A stretch of DNA of 64,000 bases, taken from Thermophagus xiamenensis. Lineage in GTDB: Bacteria; Bacteroidota; Bacteroidia; Bacteroidales; Marinilabiliaceae. Every line of letters begins with the position of its first letter. Positions within the stretch are counted from its first letter, which is position 1. The stretch lies in the NCBI RefSeq assembly GCF_900112795.1, contig NZ_FONA01000022.1, positions 1-64,000 of the forward strand. Reading direction: 5' to 3'. Both the position numbers and the translations under genes were made by a program. Of the stretch, positions 56,290 to 63,072 are shown in pieces. The notes under the pieces were generated by a model. It ran no database searches and was not told the origin of the DNA. It saw only the letters and a list, made by a program, of their open reading frames with translations.

Positions 56290-57180
56290 CTATCTTTGAT
56301 TTTTCAGCATCATGTCCATTTTTGCTGCTTCTTTTTTCATGTCAAGACGGATATAAATATTTTTCAAGTATTTTATATATGATTGCTCTTCCGGATTTTC
56401 CTGATGAAGCGTTTTAAATAATTCCCGACTTTGGCGGTATAGAGAAGAAATTTTCTTTAATTCACGTTTCAGATATACATAAGCAGTATAGTTGGGGTTT
56501 TTATTATATTTTGCCATCTCAGCTTTATACCACTCTTCAGCCCTTTTGTATAAATCTTTTGCTTTCCATTCCATGGCCGGTTGAAAGTCGGGATGTTTTT
56601 CAAGCAAGCTGTTACAAGTTGTTCGGGCTTCTTCCGTTTTACCGGTGGCCTCCATAGCCTTTATTTGCAACATTACCATTCTGGGATCTGATATTGGTGG
56701 CATTTTACGACTTCTTTCCAAAGCTTTTTCATACTCGTTTCTTTCCATTTCAATGGAAAAGAGTTTAAGACCAACTTCGCTTTTTAGTTCGGGAGATTCT
56801 ATTTTATCCCAATAATTATTCCACAACTCATATTTTTTATTTTGTTGGCCGGTATTCTCATAAACCCTTGCAAGTAGTTTTACAGCCTCAATATCGTGGT
56901 CTCTGTTTAACCATTCGCTGAGCAATGTTTCGGCAAGAGCATAGCGTTGCAATTGAACTGCCGATTGTGCCGCCATTTTCAAATTTTCTGTTTCAATTTG
57001 AGTGCCGTGTTCTGTATGATAAGCTTGTATTTTTTCATAAGCCGATAATACTTCGGCATTATTTCCCGCTTCATAAGCATTTTGAAGGGTTAACTGAGCC
57101 GTCTGGAGCTGTTGTAATGGGTTGCATCCGACAATAACTGCTGGAAGCAAAAGGGTTGCAATTAATTTTCCTATCTTCAT
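56290..57180 (-). CDS. TPR-containing lipoprotein
   Basis: 296 residues. The signal ends in VIVGC, with lipidated Cys19. The rest is helical, with TPR-like pairs (LLARVYENTGQQNKKYELW, LSAYEKIQAYH, AKDLYKRAEEWYKAEM) and a Lys-rich C-terminal segment. It is probably a periplasmic or outer-membrane scaffold. The specific family is not recognised. The promoter on the minus strand (TATTTTTG) lies about 45 bases upstream. Confidence 0.8.
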   Translation of the reverse strand: MKIGKLIATLLLPAVIVGCNPLQQLQTAQLTLQNAYEAGNNAEVLSAYEKIQAYHTEHGTQIETENLKMAAQSAVQLQRYALAETLLSEWLNRDHDIEAVKLLARVYENTGQQNKKYELWNNYWDKIESPELKSEVGLKLFSIEMERNEYEKALERSRKMPPISDPRMVMLQIKAMEATGKTEEARTTCNSLLEKHPDFQPAMEWKAKDLYKRAEEWYKAEMAKYNKNPNYTAYVYLKRELKKISSLYRQSRELFKTLHQENPEEQSYIKYLKNIYIRLDMKKEAAKMDMMLKNQR

Positions 57181-57221
57181 GTTTGTGTTTTTTCGTATTC
57201 AAATAATGGTTGTTTGTGCCG

Positions 57222-57229
57222 CAAAAATA
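57222..57229 (-). promoter_or_regulatory. -7 element TATTTTTG of the TPR lipoprotein gene
   Basis: A TAnnTTTG match on the minus strand (CAAAAATA on plus), 42 bases before the ATG at 57180. Confidence 0.55.
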
Positions 57230-57389
57230 GTACGGTACTTTAAGCCTCACAAGTTTCCGGAAAAAGCTTTTCTAAAAAAAGGGAAAATATTAGCCAATTG
57301 CAAAGAATCTATGCTATTTTCAAAATTGTTAAGAGAAATAAAGAACTGATACGAGCATAACCAACAATGATGATACTACAAGTACATGT

Positions 57390-57545
57390 AAAATAAGTGC
57401 ACAGGCAGAAGGCAGAAAAAGTTTATAGTCATTAGTCAACAGTCATTAGGGATTAGTATTGATTTACTGACGACTAACCACTAATGACTAACTTTAAGTT
57501 CCATTAGACCAATGAATAGATAAATTTTATACGAATGATTGATTC
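57390..57545. repeat. Dispersed modular repeat, copy H
   Basis: GTGCACAGGCAGAAGGCAGA is followed by GTCATTAGTCAACAGTCATT, a short loop, then the heptamers GACTAAC, CACTAAT and GACTAAC, and a tail TTTAAGTTCCATTAGACCAA, then AATTTTATACG. The CATTAGT and ACTAATG halves could pair as a stem. No gene follows before the tRNA pair. Confidence 0.8.
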
Positions 57546-57664
57546 ATTATTTACTTTTTTGTGATAAAAAGATTGATAAGTGAGGGATTTTCATTGTGTT
57601 GGACTATATCCTTTACATATTCTGCGATATTCAAAAACAAAAAGGCTAAAATATCTTTACAAAG

Positions 57665-57697
57665 TTTGCGGAGAATGGCTCAAAAATTATATTTTTG
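57665..57697 (+). promoter_or_regulatory. Promoter of the tRNA-Trp/tRNA-Ser unit (TTTG - 21 - TATTTTTG)
   Basis: TTTG at 57665-57668 and the perfect -7 element TATTTTTG at 57690-57697 are 21 bases apart, and the tRNA-Trp gene begins 22 bases later. This is the cleanest full promoter in the window. Confidence 0.75.
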
Positions 57698-57718
57698 CAA
57701 CGCGAAAGCGAAACAGAC

Positions 57719-57791
57719 ACGGGTGTAGCTCAGTTGGTAGAGCACTGGTCTCCAAAACCAGGTGTCGGGAGTTCGAGTCTCTCCTCCCGTG
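57719..57791 (+). tRNA. tRNA-Trp (anticodon CCA)
   Basis: 73 bases folding as a cloverleaf: acceptor ACGGGTG/CTCCCGT (one mismatched pair), D arm GCTCAGTTGGTAGAGC, anticodon stem CTGGT/ACCAG with loop containing CCA, and T arm GGGAG-TTCGAGT-CTCTC. The 3' CCA is not encoded. Confidence 0.95.
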
Positions 57792-57800
57792 CGTATTTTC

Positions 57801-57891
57801 GGAGAGTTGGCCGAGTGGTCGAAGGCGCACGCCTGGAAAGTGTGTATACGCCAAAAGCGTATCGAGGGTTCGAATCCCTCACTCTCCGCCA
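57801..57891 (+). tRNA. tRNA-Ser (anticodon GGA)
   Basis: 91 bases with a long class II variable arm (GTATACG then CGTAT), acceptor GGAGAGT/ACTCTCC and anticodon GGA in loop CTGGAAA. The 3' CCA appears encoded (GCCA at 57888-57891). It follows tRNA-Trp by nine bases and is cotranscribed. Confidence 0.95.
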
Positions 57892-57902
57892 ATAGTAATA
57901 GC

Positions 57903-57938
57903 AAAAGCCTGTAGGTTATCACTTACAGGCTTTTTTGT
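57903..57938 (+). terminator. Rho-independent terminator of the tRNA unit
   Basis: AAGCCTGTA and TACAGGCTT form a 9-bp stem, followed by six T. Confidence 0.88.
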
Positions 57939-57970
57939 GTGCTATGCATGGTGAAATTTATCGGCTTTCT

Positions 57971-58323
57971 GAAACCTTGCTTCAGCGATGTAATGGCCTT
58001 CGGGAGTTGCCGAAACCTTGCTGCAGCGATGTAATGGCCTTCGGGAGTTGCCGGAACCTTGCTGCAGCGATGTAATAGCCTTCGGGAGTTGCCGAAACCT
58101 TGCTGCAGCGATGTAATGGCCTTCGGGAGTTGCCGAAACCTTGCTGCAGCGATGTAATGGCCTTCGGGAGTTGCCGAAACCTTGCTGCAGCGATGTAATA
58201 GCCTTCGGGAGTTGCCGAAACCTTGCTGCAGCGATGTAATGGCCTTCGGGAGTTGCCGAAACCTTGCTGCAGCGATGAAATGGCCTTCGGGAATAGCCGA
58301 AACCTTCCTGTAGTGATGTAATG
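57971..58323. repeat. Tandem array, 8 complete units of 41 bp plus a leading partial unit
   Basis: Units begin at 57996 and repeat every 41 bases to 58323, in almost perfect copies; 57971-57995 is the second half of an additional unit. Each unit contains TTCGGGAGTTGCCGAA (5-bp arms, 6-base loop) and a CTGCAG palindrome. Divergence rises only in the outer units (for example GGAATAGCC in the last). It has no spacers and no open frame of interest. It starts 35 bases after the tRNA terminator. Confidence 0.95.
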
Positions 58324-58534
58324 GTTTACGGAATGAGAATATTTACGGAACTGTGTTCAAAGAAAATTGTTGGATTTACATTTTGAAATGTTTATCTCCA
58401 ATTGGATTTATTCCAACAAGAATACTTGCAATTTAATTTTGGATTATAGACTATAAATTGAGCACTAAAACCGGTTCCATTAGACTAAAAACTTAGATGA
58501 AGTTAGTACTTAAGGAAACAATAAATTACTTCCG
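58324..58534. other. Intergenic tail with a partial dispersed-repeat module
   Basis: Mostly AT-rich. Around 58463-58480 the sequence GGTTCCATTAGACTAAAAAC resembles the tail module TTCCATTAGACCAAT of the dispersed repeat, without its heptamers. Nothing else is recognised before the leftward hydrolase gene. Confidence 0.5.
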
Positions 58535-59299
58535 TTATTTTAAAAAAGAGTTGATAATGTCAGCTATCATTTTAGGCTTTTCAGCAATTACTTCATGGCT
58601 GCAGAAAGGTATATTGGCAAGATGAGATTTATTTATTATTTCTGCCAGTTCAAATGCCGATTGACGACTTACCAAATGGTCGTTGTCGCCCCGAACAATA
58701 AGGGTGGAACAAGTGATTTGTTGAACCCTCTCATTGGGGAAGCCGGTGGTGCTCTCATCTGTCCACATTTGCACCATGGCGCTGGTAAGTTTGTCAAAAT
58801 CGGGCTCGAGGTTTAGCCGCTGATAGGCCTCATAGGTTTCGGGAAATTTATTTTTCCAGGATTCAGCCGTTATCGCAGACAAAAAGCCTTTGGATTCTTC
58901 AAGTGATTTGCTGTGCCATTCGGTACCGATAACTATGAGTTTATCGATAGCCACATTCTTAGAAGCAGCCAGGCGCAAAGCTGCAATGCCTCCATCGCTA
59001 AAGCCCAAGATAACGGGATTTTCAAGCTTTAAGCGGTGGATGATAGTTTCCACGTCCTTTTCTATCCTTGCGTAGCTTAGTTTCTCCACGCCCAATGTGG
59101 ATTTGCCCTGGCCTCGACTATCTATACCAATAATGCGGTATTCCTTTTCCAGCAGCGGCAGTATGTCGTTAAAATCTTCAATATTTCCAAAACCGCCATG
59201 CAATAGAACCAGTGGCTGTTTTTGCGGATCACCTAAGGTTTCGTAATAGATTTTAGCAGAATCAATGTTTATAAATGAGTTGCTTTTGTGTTCGAACAT
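58535..59299 (-). CDS. Alpha/beta hydrolase
   Basis: 254 residues. The oxyanion motif LLHGGFGN is at 32-39, the nucleophile Ser is in LGFSDGG (about 100), an Asp in LIVRGDNDHLV and the catalytic His in FCSHEV. The typical cap region is present. The substrate is unknown; the SRGQGKS segment is shared with esterases and haloperoxidase-like members. No signal peptide. First of a leftward accessory set. Confidence 0.88.
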   Translation of the reverse strand: MFEHKSNSFINIDSAKIYYETLGDPQKQPLVLLHGGFGNIEDFNDILPLLEKEYRIIGIDSRGQGKSTLGVEKLSYARIEKDVETIIHRLKLENPVILGFSDGGIAALRLAASKNVAIDKLIVIGTEWHSKSLEESKGFLSAITAESWKNKFPETYEAYQRLNLEPDFDKLTSAMVQMWTDESTTGFPNERVQQITCSTLIVRGDNDHLVSRQSAFELAEIINKSHLANIPFCSHEVIAEKPKMIADIINSFLK

Positions 59300-59355
59300 T
59301 ATCTAGGTAATTTTATTTTACAAGTTGCAGTTATAATTATCTAATATAAACGGGT

Positions 59356-59736
59356 TTATTGTTCTTTTATCAAATAGGTCTGTATCGCGTTTAGAATTGT
59401 CCCCTTAAACCCCTTGAATTTGTACACATTGCAAAAAGCAAATGTCTTACCTGCTGCGGTGAGCACCCGCCCATTTGCAGAAGCTTCATTCCCGTGGGTG
59501 ATAATGGCATCAACCACAAGTTCTTTTACCTGCCACAGCGGACTTTTCAGGATTTGTTTTTCAAATGCTTCTTTATGGGTAAGCGTTTGGGTTCCGACAA
59601 TTTCCCAATGAATGGTGTCCGAAATGTTGTCCATCAGGAAGTTCAAATTCCCATTGGCCATAGCCGTGTGAAACTGTTTTAAAAACTCCTTTCTCGGGGA
59701 GTTTCCGCAATCTGCTTTTACGGTGATTTTTGCCAT
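59356..59736 (-). CDS. NTF2/SnoaL-like domain protein
   Basis: 126 residues, a compact cone-shaped NTF2-like fold by pattern: an N-terminal helix (RKEFLKQFHTAMANGNLNFL) followed by SDTIHWEIVGTQTLTHKEA and beta strands (VKELVVDAIITHGNEASANG). Such proteins act as small hydrolases or isomerases or bind ligands; no catalytic residue can be assigned. It starts 437 bases upstream of the hydrolase start. Confidence 0.75.
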   Translation of the reverse strand: MAKITVKADCGNSPRKEFLKQFHTAMANGNLNFLMDNISDTIHWEIVGTQTLTHKEAFEKQILKSPLWQVKELVVDAIITHGNEASANGRVLTAAGKTFAFCNVYKFKGFKGTILNAIQTYLIKEQ

Positions 59737-59797
59737 ATTAATCGTTTAGTTCGTTGAACTGAGTTTTATACCTAATCTATATTGGAAATACGTATGT

Positions 59798-60184
59798 CTA
59801 ATAAAACCATTTTGCCCCTCGTTCTTCAACATCTGCTTTTCTGTATTCGGCAATTTTGCGTATTAGCTGTTCAGGCAAGGGATCCTTATAAAAAAACTGA
59901 ACGGAATCTTTTTTGGTGTTGAATGCGGCAAGCTCTTTTTCGAAAGGTTTTAATGCCGGACCTGTGGGAAAAAAACTTAAATGCGATCTATGGGCAGAAT
60001 AGGCAAAAAGTATGGTGTTTGATTCAAGCATTGGCTTGCCCCATTTTAAGCCTTCTTTTGCTTCCGGTGCCACGCTTTTTAAAATCGACCTTAACTCTTT
60101 TATGTTGACTTGAGCAACTTCGGGTAACTGCTCAATATACTCTTCAACGGTTCTGGGTTTCTTTTTATCCATCTTACTCTTCAT
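59798..60184 (-). CDS. DUF1801 protein (YdhG-like)
   Basis: 128 residues. PRTVEEYIEQLPEV at the start, then EAKEGLKWGKPMLE and a C-terminal DPLPEQLIRKIAEYRKADVE match the DUF1801 family, some of which are called intracellular iron chaperones. The biochemical role is poorly established. Starts 386 bases after the DHFR-like gene begins the leftward set. Confidence 0.82.
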   Translation of the reverse strand: MKSKMDKKKPRTVEEYIEQLPEVAQVNIKELRSILKSVAPEAKEGLKWGKPMLESNTILFAYSAHRSHLSFFPTGPALKPFEKELAAFNTKKDSVQFFYKDPLPEQLIRKIAEYRKADVEERGAKWFY

Positions 60185-60266
60185 TTATAGTATTTTTTAT
60201 TGATGGTCAGGAAAAGGTGTTAACCATGCCTTTTCTGTGAATTTTCGCAATCGACTTTTACATTCA

Positions 60267-60821
60267 TTAATGCCAGCCGTATTCCAATAAGACATTTCCC
60301 GACTTGAACGCTTGCACGTTCATCAATACCAATTTATGCTGATGCCCGCTCTCGGCAAACAGCGGATTGCCGCGCCCCAAAAGAACCGGATTAATCATAA
60401 CGCGATATATATCTATTAAGCCATTGTTCATGAGGCTATGGCTCAGGTGAGCACTGCCCAGTATTAACATGTCTTTTTCCGATTGCTGTTTCAGGCTTGA
60501 AACGGCGGCCACAGGATCATCCCGGTACAGAGTGGTGTTTTCCCAATCAGCCTGCTCCAGGGTGGTGGAAAATACATGCTTGCTGAGTTCATTCATCCTT
60601 TGTGCAATCAAGGGGTCGTTGGTAAGTGCCTGCTGGCTGGGCCAGTAAGCCGCCATTTGTTCATAGGTTTTTCGGCCAAAAATCAGATGCTCGACCGCAT
60701 TTAGTTGTTCAAGGGCAAAGCGGTTAAATTCCTTATCCACATGATGCCAGGCAAGGTCCCCGTTTTTACCCTCAAAGAAGCCGTCAAGGCTCATCATATT
60801 AAAGAGTATCAGTTTACCCAT
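60267..60821 (-). CDS. Dihydrofolate reductase-family protein (RibD C-terminal-like)
   Basis: 184 residues. LILFNMMSLDGFFEGKNGD at the start and MLILGSAHLSHSL in the nucleotide region are typical of the RibD_C/DHFR-like family common in Bacteroidota and Firmicutes. The enzymes use NADPH, but their substrate is not folate in most cases. It lies 5 bases from the VOC gene and is likely cotranscribed with it. Confidence 0.85.
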   Translation of the reverse strand: MGKLILFNMMSLDGFFEGKNGDLAWHHVDKEFNRFALEQLNAVEHLIFGRKTYEQMAAYWPSQQALTNDPLIAQRMNELSKHVFSTTLEQADWENTTLYRDDPVAAVSSLKQQSEKDMLILGSAHLSHSLMNNGLIDIYRVMINPVLLGRGNPLFAESGHQHKLVLMNVQAFKSGNVLLEYGWH

Positions 60822-60826
60822 AGCGG

Positions 60827-61222
60827 TTATTCCTGGTGAACGCTTAATCCATTGCCATCGGGGTCAAAAAAATGGGTGAACTGCCCCCAGGGCGTTTGGG
60901 AGATTTCTCCTTCCGCAAAACCACTATCCGTGAAAGTGCCATAAGAAATGTTGTGCTCCCTTAGTGTTTTCACAAAGGCGTGAATATCCTCTGTTTTAAA
61001 GATCAAGCCTTTCATGGTGCCCGGCTGCATGGCTATTTCGGGAAAGGGAAAGTGTTGGACCAAGGAGATGGTTGTTGACGTGCCCGGCAACTTCATCTGT
61101 ACCCAGTAGTTGTGTTCGTCCATAGGGTTTTCCACCATCAGCTCAAACCCAATGTTCTGGTAAAAGGCTTTCGACCTTTGTTGGTCGCTTACCGGTATGC
61201 TTATCACTTCTATACGATTCAT
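60827..61222 (-). CDS. VOC family protein (glyoxalase/bleomycin-resistance fold)
   Basis: 131 residues, one VOC module: IEVISIPVSDQQRSKAFYQN at the N-terminus, GFELMVENPMDEHNYWVQM, then a second beta-alpha-beta unit ending FFDPDGNGLSVHQE, with Glu in the metal-site position. The substrate is unknown. It is the first gene of the pair with the RibD-like protein. Confidence 0.88.
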   Translation of the reverse strand: MNRIEVISIPVSDQQRSKAFYQNIGFELMVENPMDEHNYWVQMKLPGTSTTISLVQHFPFPEIAMQPGTMKGLIFKTEDIHAFVKTLREHNISYGTFTDSGFAEGEISQTPWGQFTHFFDPDGNGLSVHQE

Positions 61223-61253
61223 AACTTTTGGTTTTAAAGTGTTTAAAGATTAC

Positions 61254-61403
61254 TCAAAATTTTTGACCGTTCAATTCTCTTAAAGTCAGGGTGTGGATAT
61301 GGTAGTTTCGCTTTTTAAGTTGTGCATTCAGTCCATCCCAGCCCCATGTGCCCATCCAGGCTTTCGGTACCAGTAAAAAAGTTTTGCTCATTTGCATATC
61401 CAT
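61254..61403 (-). pseudogene. N-terminal fragment of an alpha/beta hydrolase
   Basis: 49 codons from the ATG at 61403 to the TGA at 61254. The sequence TFLLVPKAWMGTWGWDGLNA then HIHTLTLREL is the N-terminal beta-alpha unit of a hydrolase (compare the HGAWHGGW-type start), but the gene stops before any catalytic residue. A second start is possible at 61391. It is a truncated remnant of a larger gene. Confidence 0.7.
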
Positions 61404-61517
61404 TATTCTGATTTAAAAGTATGGTCCATGAATCTTTTTCATAAAGTGAAAATCCGACAATCGTACGGGTAGATTGCGACATATTGTTTCGTTAATTTTG
61501 TTAAAAACCAACCATTT

Positions 61518-61721
61518 ATGAAGCATATATCTATTTTAATTCCTCGGGGCGATTACAGTGTGGTAAATATTATGGGGGGGGTAGACAACTATTGGCTGCA
61601 GCCAGCCACAGGCACAAAATGCAAAGCGGTAAGGATTTATTTTGCATTGATTTGGTTGGATTTTTTGCGACTGACGGGAGGCTCGGAAGGAAGTGGCAAA
61701 AAAATAAGGGAACTACGGTGA
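61518..61721 (+). pseudogene. Remnant of a GlxA-like (AraC/DJ-1) regulator, N-terminus only
   Basis: The frame begins MKHISILIPRGDYSVVNI, the start of GlxA-family transcription regulators, but after about 20 residues it meets a run of eight G (61573-61581) and changes to unrelated sequence (GVDNYWLQPATG, then ALIWLDFLRLTGGSEGSG). No DJ-1 or HTH domain follows. A divergent hydrolase remnant begins 115 bases to the left, an arrangement usual for intact GlxA-hydrolase pairs, so both were probably lost in one event. Confidence 0.6.
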
Positions 61722-61741
61722 CAACTGAAAGAGGAACGGAA

Positions 61742-61870
61742 TAACGGTTTGGCTATGCGTAGTGCGGGATTTCGGAGACGTTTTTTCTCTGCCCACCGCA
61801 AAGTTCCTAAAGAACAAATATGCTGAATTTCAACCGTTCAGCCCGCATTACGCTTATACAATGTTGGCGG
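61742..61870 (+). repeat. attC-like imperfect palindrome, element 1
   Basis: About 129 bases. The left arm TAACGGTTTGGCTATGCGTA plus GTGCGGG pairs with the right arm CCCGCATTACGC, TTATACAATG, TTGGCGG (11 of 12 bases in the inner core). The centre carries no ORF. Ends are TAACGG and GTTGGCGG. Element 2 has the same ends and size in reverse orientation. Confidence 0.75.
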
Positions 61871-61915
61871 GTCGTTGTTTTCTTTTGATTTTATTCATCT
61901 ATCCCTTTGAGCTTA

Positions 61916-62491
61916 CTATTCTAGTTTCAACCATAAAGCTGGTCGGACACCACCACCGTCTTTTGGTCTGCCATATACTCCATTCCCACGGACATAGACG
62001 TTGCCCCTGGAATTAATGCTGGCAGAAGTCCGTCCGTAGTAGCCTGGAGAACGAAGTCGCCACCAATGGTATTCTCCATTATATCTTGCTTGTCTTTTTT
62101 GGTTGTTTTCATCATCTATCAACCATTTTTGATTTCCTTTATTCAGCAAAGTTTCAATGCTGTCTCCAAAATATTTGCAAACCTCTTCAAGACTAAGTAA
62201 AAATATGCTGTCAATAGTGTCTGTTCCTCCTTTTGTCTTGAACCAAGGGTTGTCGGGGTTGCAATTTGTCACAGCAGCAATTTTCGCTTTTTCGTCTTGA
62301 TTAAAAGTATTGTAAAATTCATTATTAAGGTATTTTCTCAATTCACATTCTGCCCAAGTAATTTCAACAAACTCGTTGTGGTACCATCGTAATTCTAATA
62401 TGTCTTTGGTGATTATCAGTTTTTTATCGGCTTTAATGTCTAACACTTGCCATTTCAAATTGCCAAAGCTTATTATGTCACCTTCATTCAT
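61916..62491 (-). CDS. DUF6273 domain protein between attC-like palindromes
   Basis: 191 residues, soluble, no signal peptide. Blocks include ISFGNLKWQVLDI, ITKDILELRWYH, FLLSLEEVCKYFGDS, YHWWRLRSPG and VRPALWLKLE. This is the DUF6273 fold known from surface or phage-associated proteins, with WWRLRSPG and VRPALWL near the end. Function unknown. It lies alone between two inverted palindromes, 46 bases from element 1 and 21 from element 2, and points away from element 2. Confidence 0.8.
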   Translation of the reverse strand: MNEGDIISFGNLKWQVLDIKADKKLIITKDILELRWYHNEFVEITWAECELRKYLNNEFYNTFNQDEKAKIAAVTNCNPDNPWFKTKGGTDTIDSIFLLSLEEVCKYFGDSIETLLNKGNQKWLIDDENNQKRQARYNGEYHWWRLRSPGYYGRTSASINSRGNVYVRGNGVYGRPKDGGGVRPALWLKLE

Positions 62492-62512
62492 TTATCGTAT
62501 TCTATTTTCAAT

Positions 62513-62648
62513 GACCGCCAACGGTTTGCGGCTTGGCGGAGGCGGGGATTTTTACCACAAAACTTGCTACGAAGCCGAAAGCTCAAATTTACGAAAAACT
62601 GTCATACGAAGCACTAAACCCCCGCTTGTGCCAAACCGCTGTTATGGG
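62513..62648 (-). repeat. attC-like imperfect palindrome, element 2
   Basis: About 136 bases. Arms CCGCCAACGGTTTGCGGCTT, then GGCGGGG, pair with CCCCGCTTGTGCC, AAACCGCTGTTATGGG. In minus orientation it reads TAACAGCGG ... CCGTTGGCGG, the same ends as element 1, but inverted. The stop codon TAA of the upstream minus-strand gene (62642-62644) lies within its outer arm. Confidence 0.75.
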
Positions 62649-63067
62649 CTGCCTTTCTTCTGTCGGATTAGTCCAATTCCCAATGTCAAAAGTCCGAAAG
62701 TCAAGATTGCAATACCAACATACAAAATGAAAATTAGTCCTGTCGGTTCGGTAATTTGTCTGCCGATAGCTGCTGCAAAAAATCCCAAACTAATGGTAAT
62801 TGCTGAAATCGGGAACGAAAGTCGGGCAAACCATTTCCAACTGTTGGAAAGTGCAACGTGGTCAGCAAAAAGCTGAACTACTAAAGCAAGAATGACTAAA
62901 ACTCCTGCGTGAGCGTGTCCTGCACGGAACATTGATTTTTGGAAGTCCGTTAATTGCAAATGTTCCTGTTGTCCGCTCAAAACGGTGAGCAAAAAATACC
63001 CACCGTAAATAATTGTCGGAACGGAAAGCAAAATGTAACCGCTTATTTTTCTTGTTTCGTTTGTCAT
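62642..63067 (-). CDS. Four-helix membrane protein, unidentified
   Basis: 141 residues with hydrophobic segments at about 8-28, 50-72, 82-104 and 111-133. The second contains GHAHAGVLVILALVVQLFAD, an alanine/leucine-rich helix with two His that could bind metal or haem. The family is not recognised by name. Its TAA stop is part of the palindrome element 2, and the gene upstream ends 5 bases before its start, so it is the distal gene of the leftward operon. Confidence 0.75.
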   Translation of the reverse strand: MTNETRKISGYILLSVPTIIYGGYFLLTVLSGQQEHLQLTDFQKSMFRAGHAHAGVLVILALVVQLFADHVALSNSWKWFARLSFPISAITISLGFFAAAIGRQITEPTGLIFILYVGIAILTFGLLTLGIGLIRQKKGSP

Positions 63068-63072
63068 AGCGG

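Noticed and set aside
57580-57954. Open frames on both strands across the tRNA genes
   Set aside because: They are shadows of tRNA-Trp and tRNA-Ser.
61742-62648. A true integron cassette array
   Set aside because: The two palindromes are inverted rather than direct, and no IntI-type integrase gene lies in the window.
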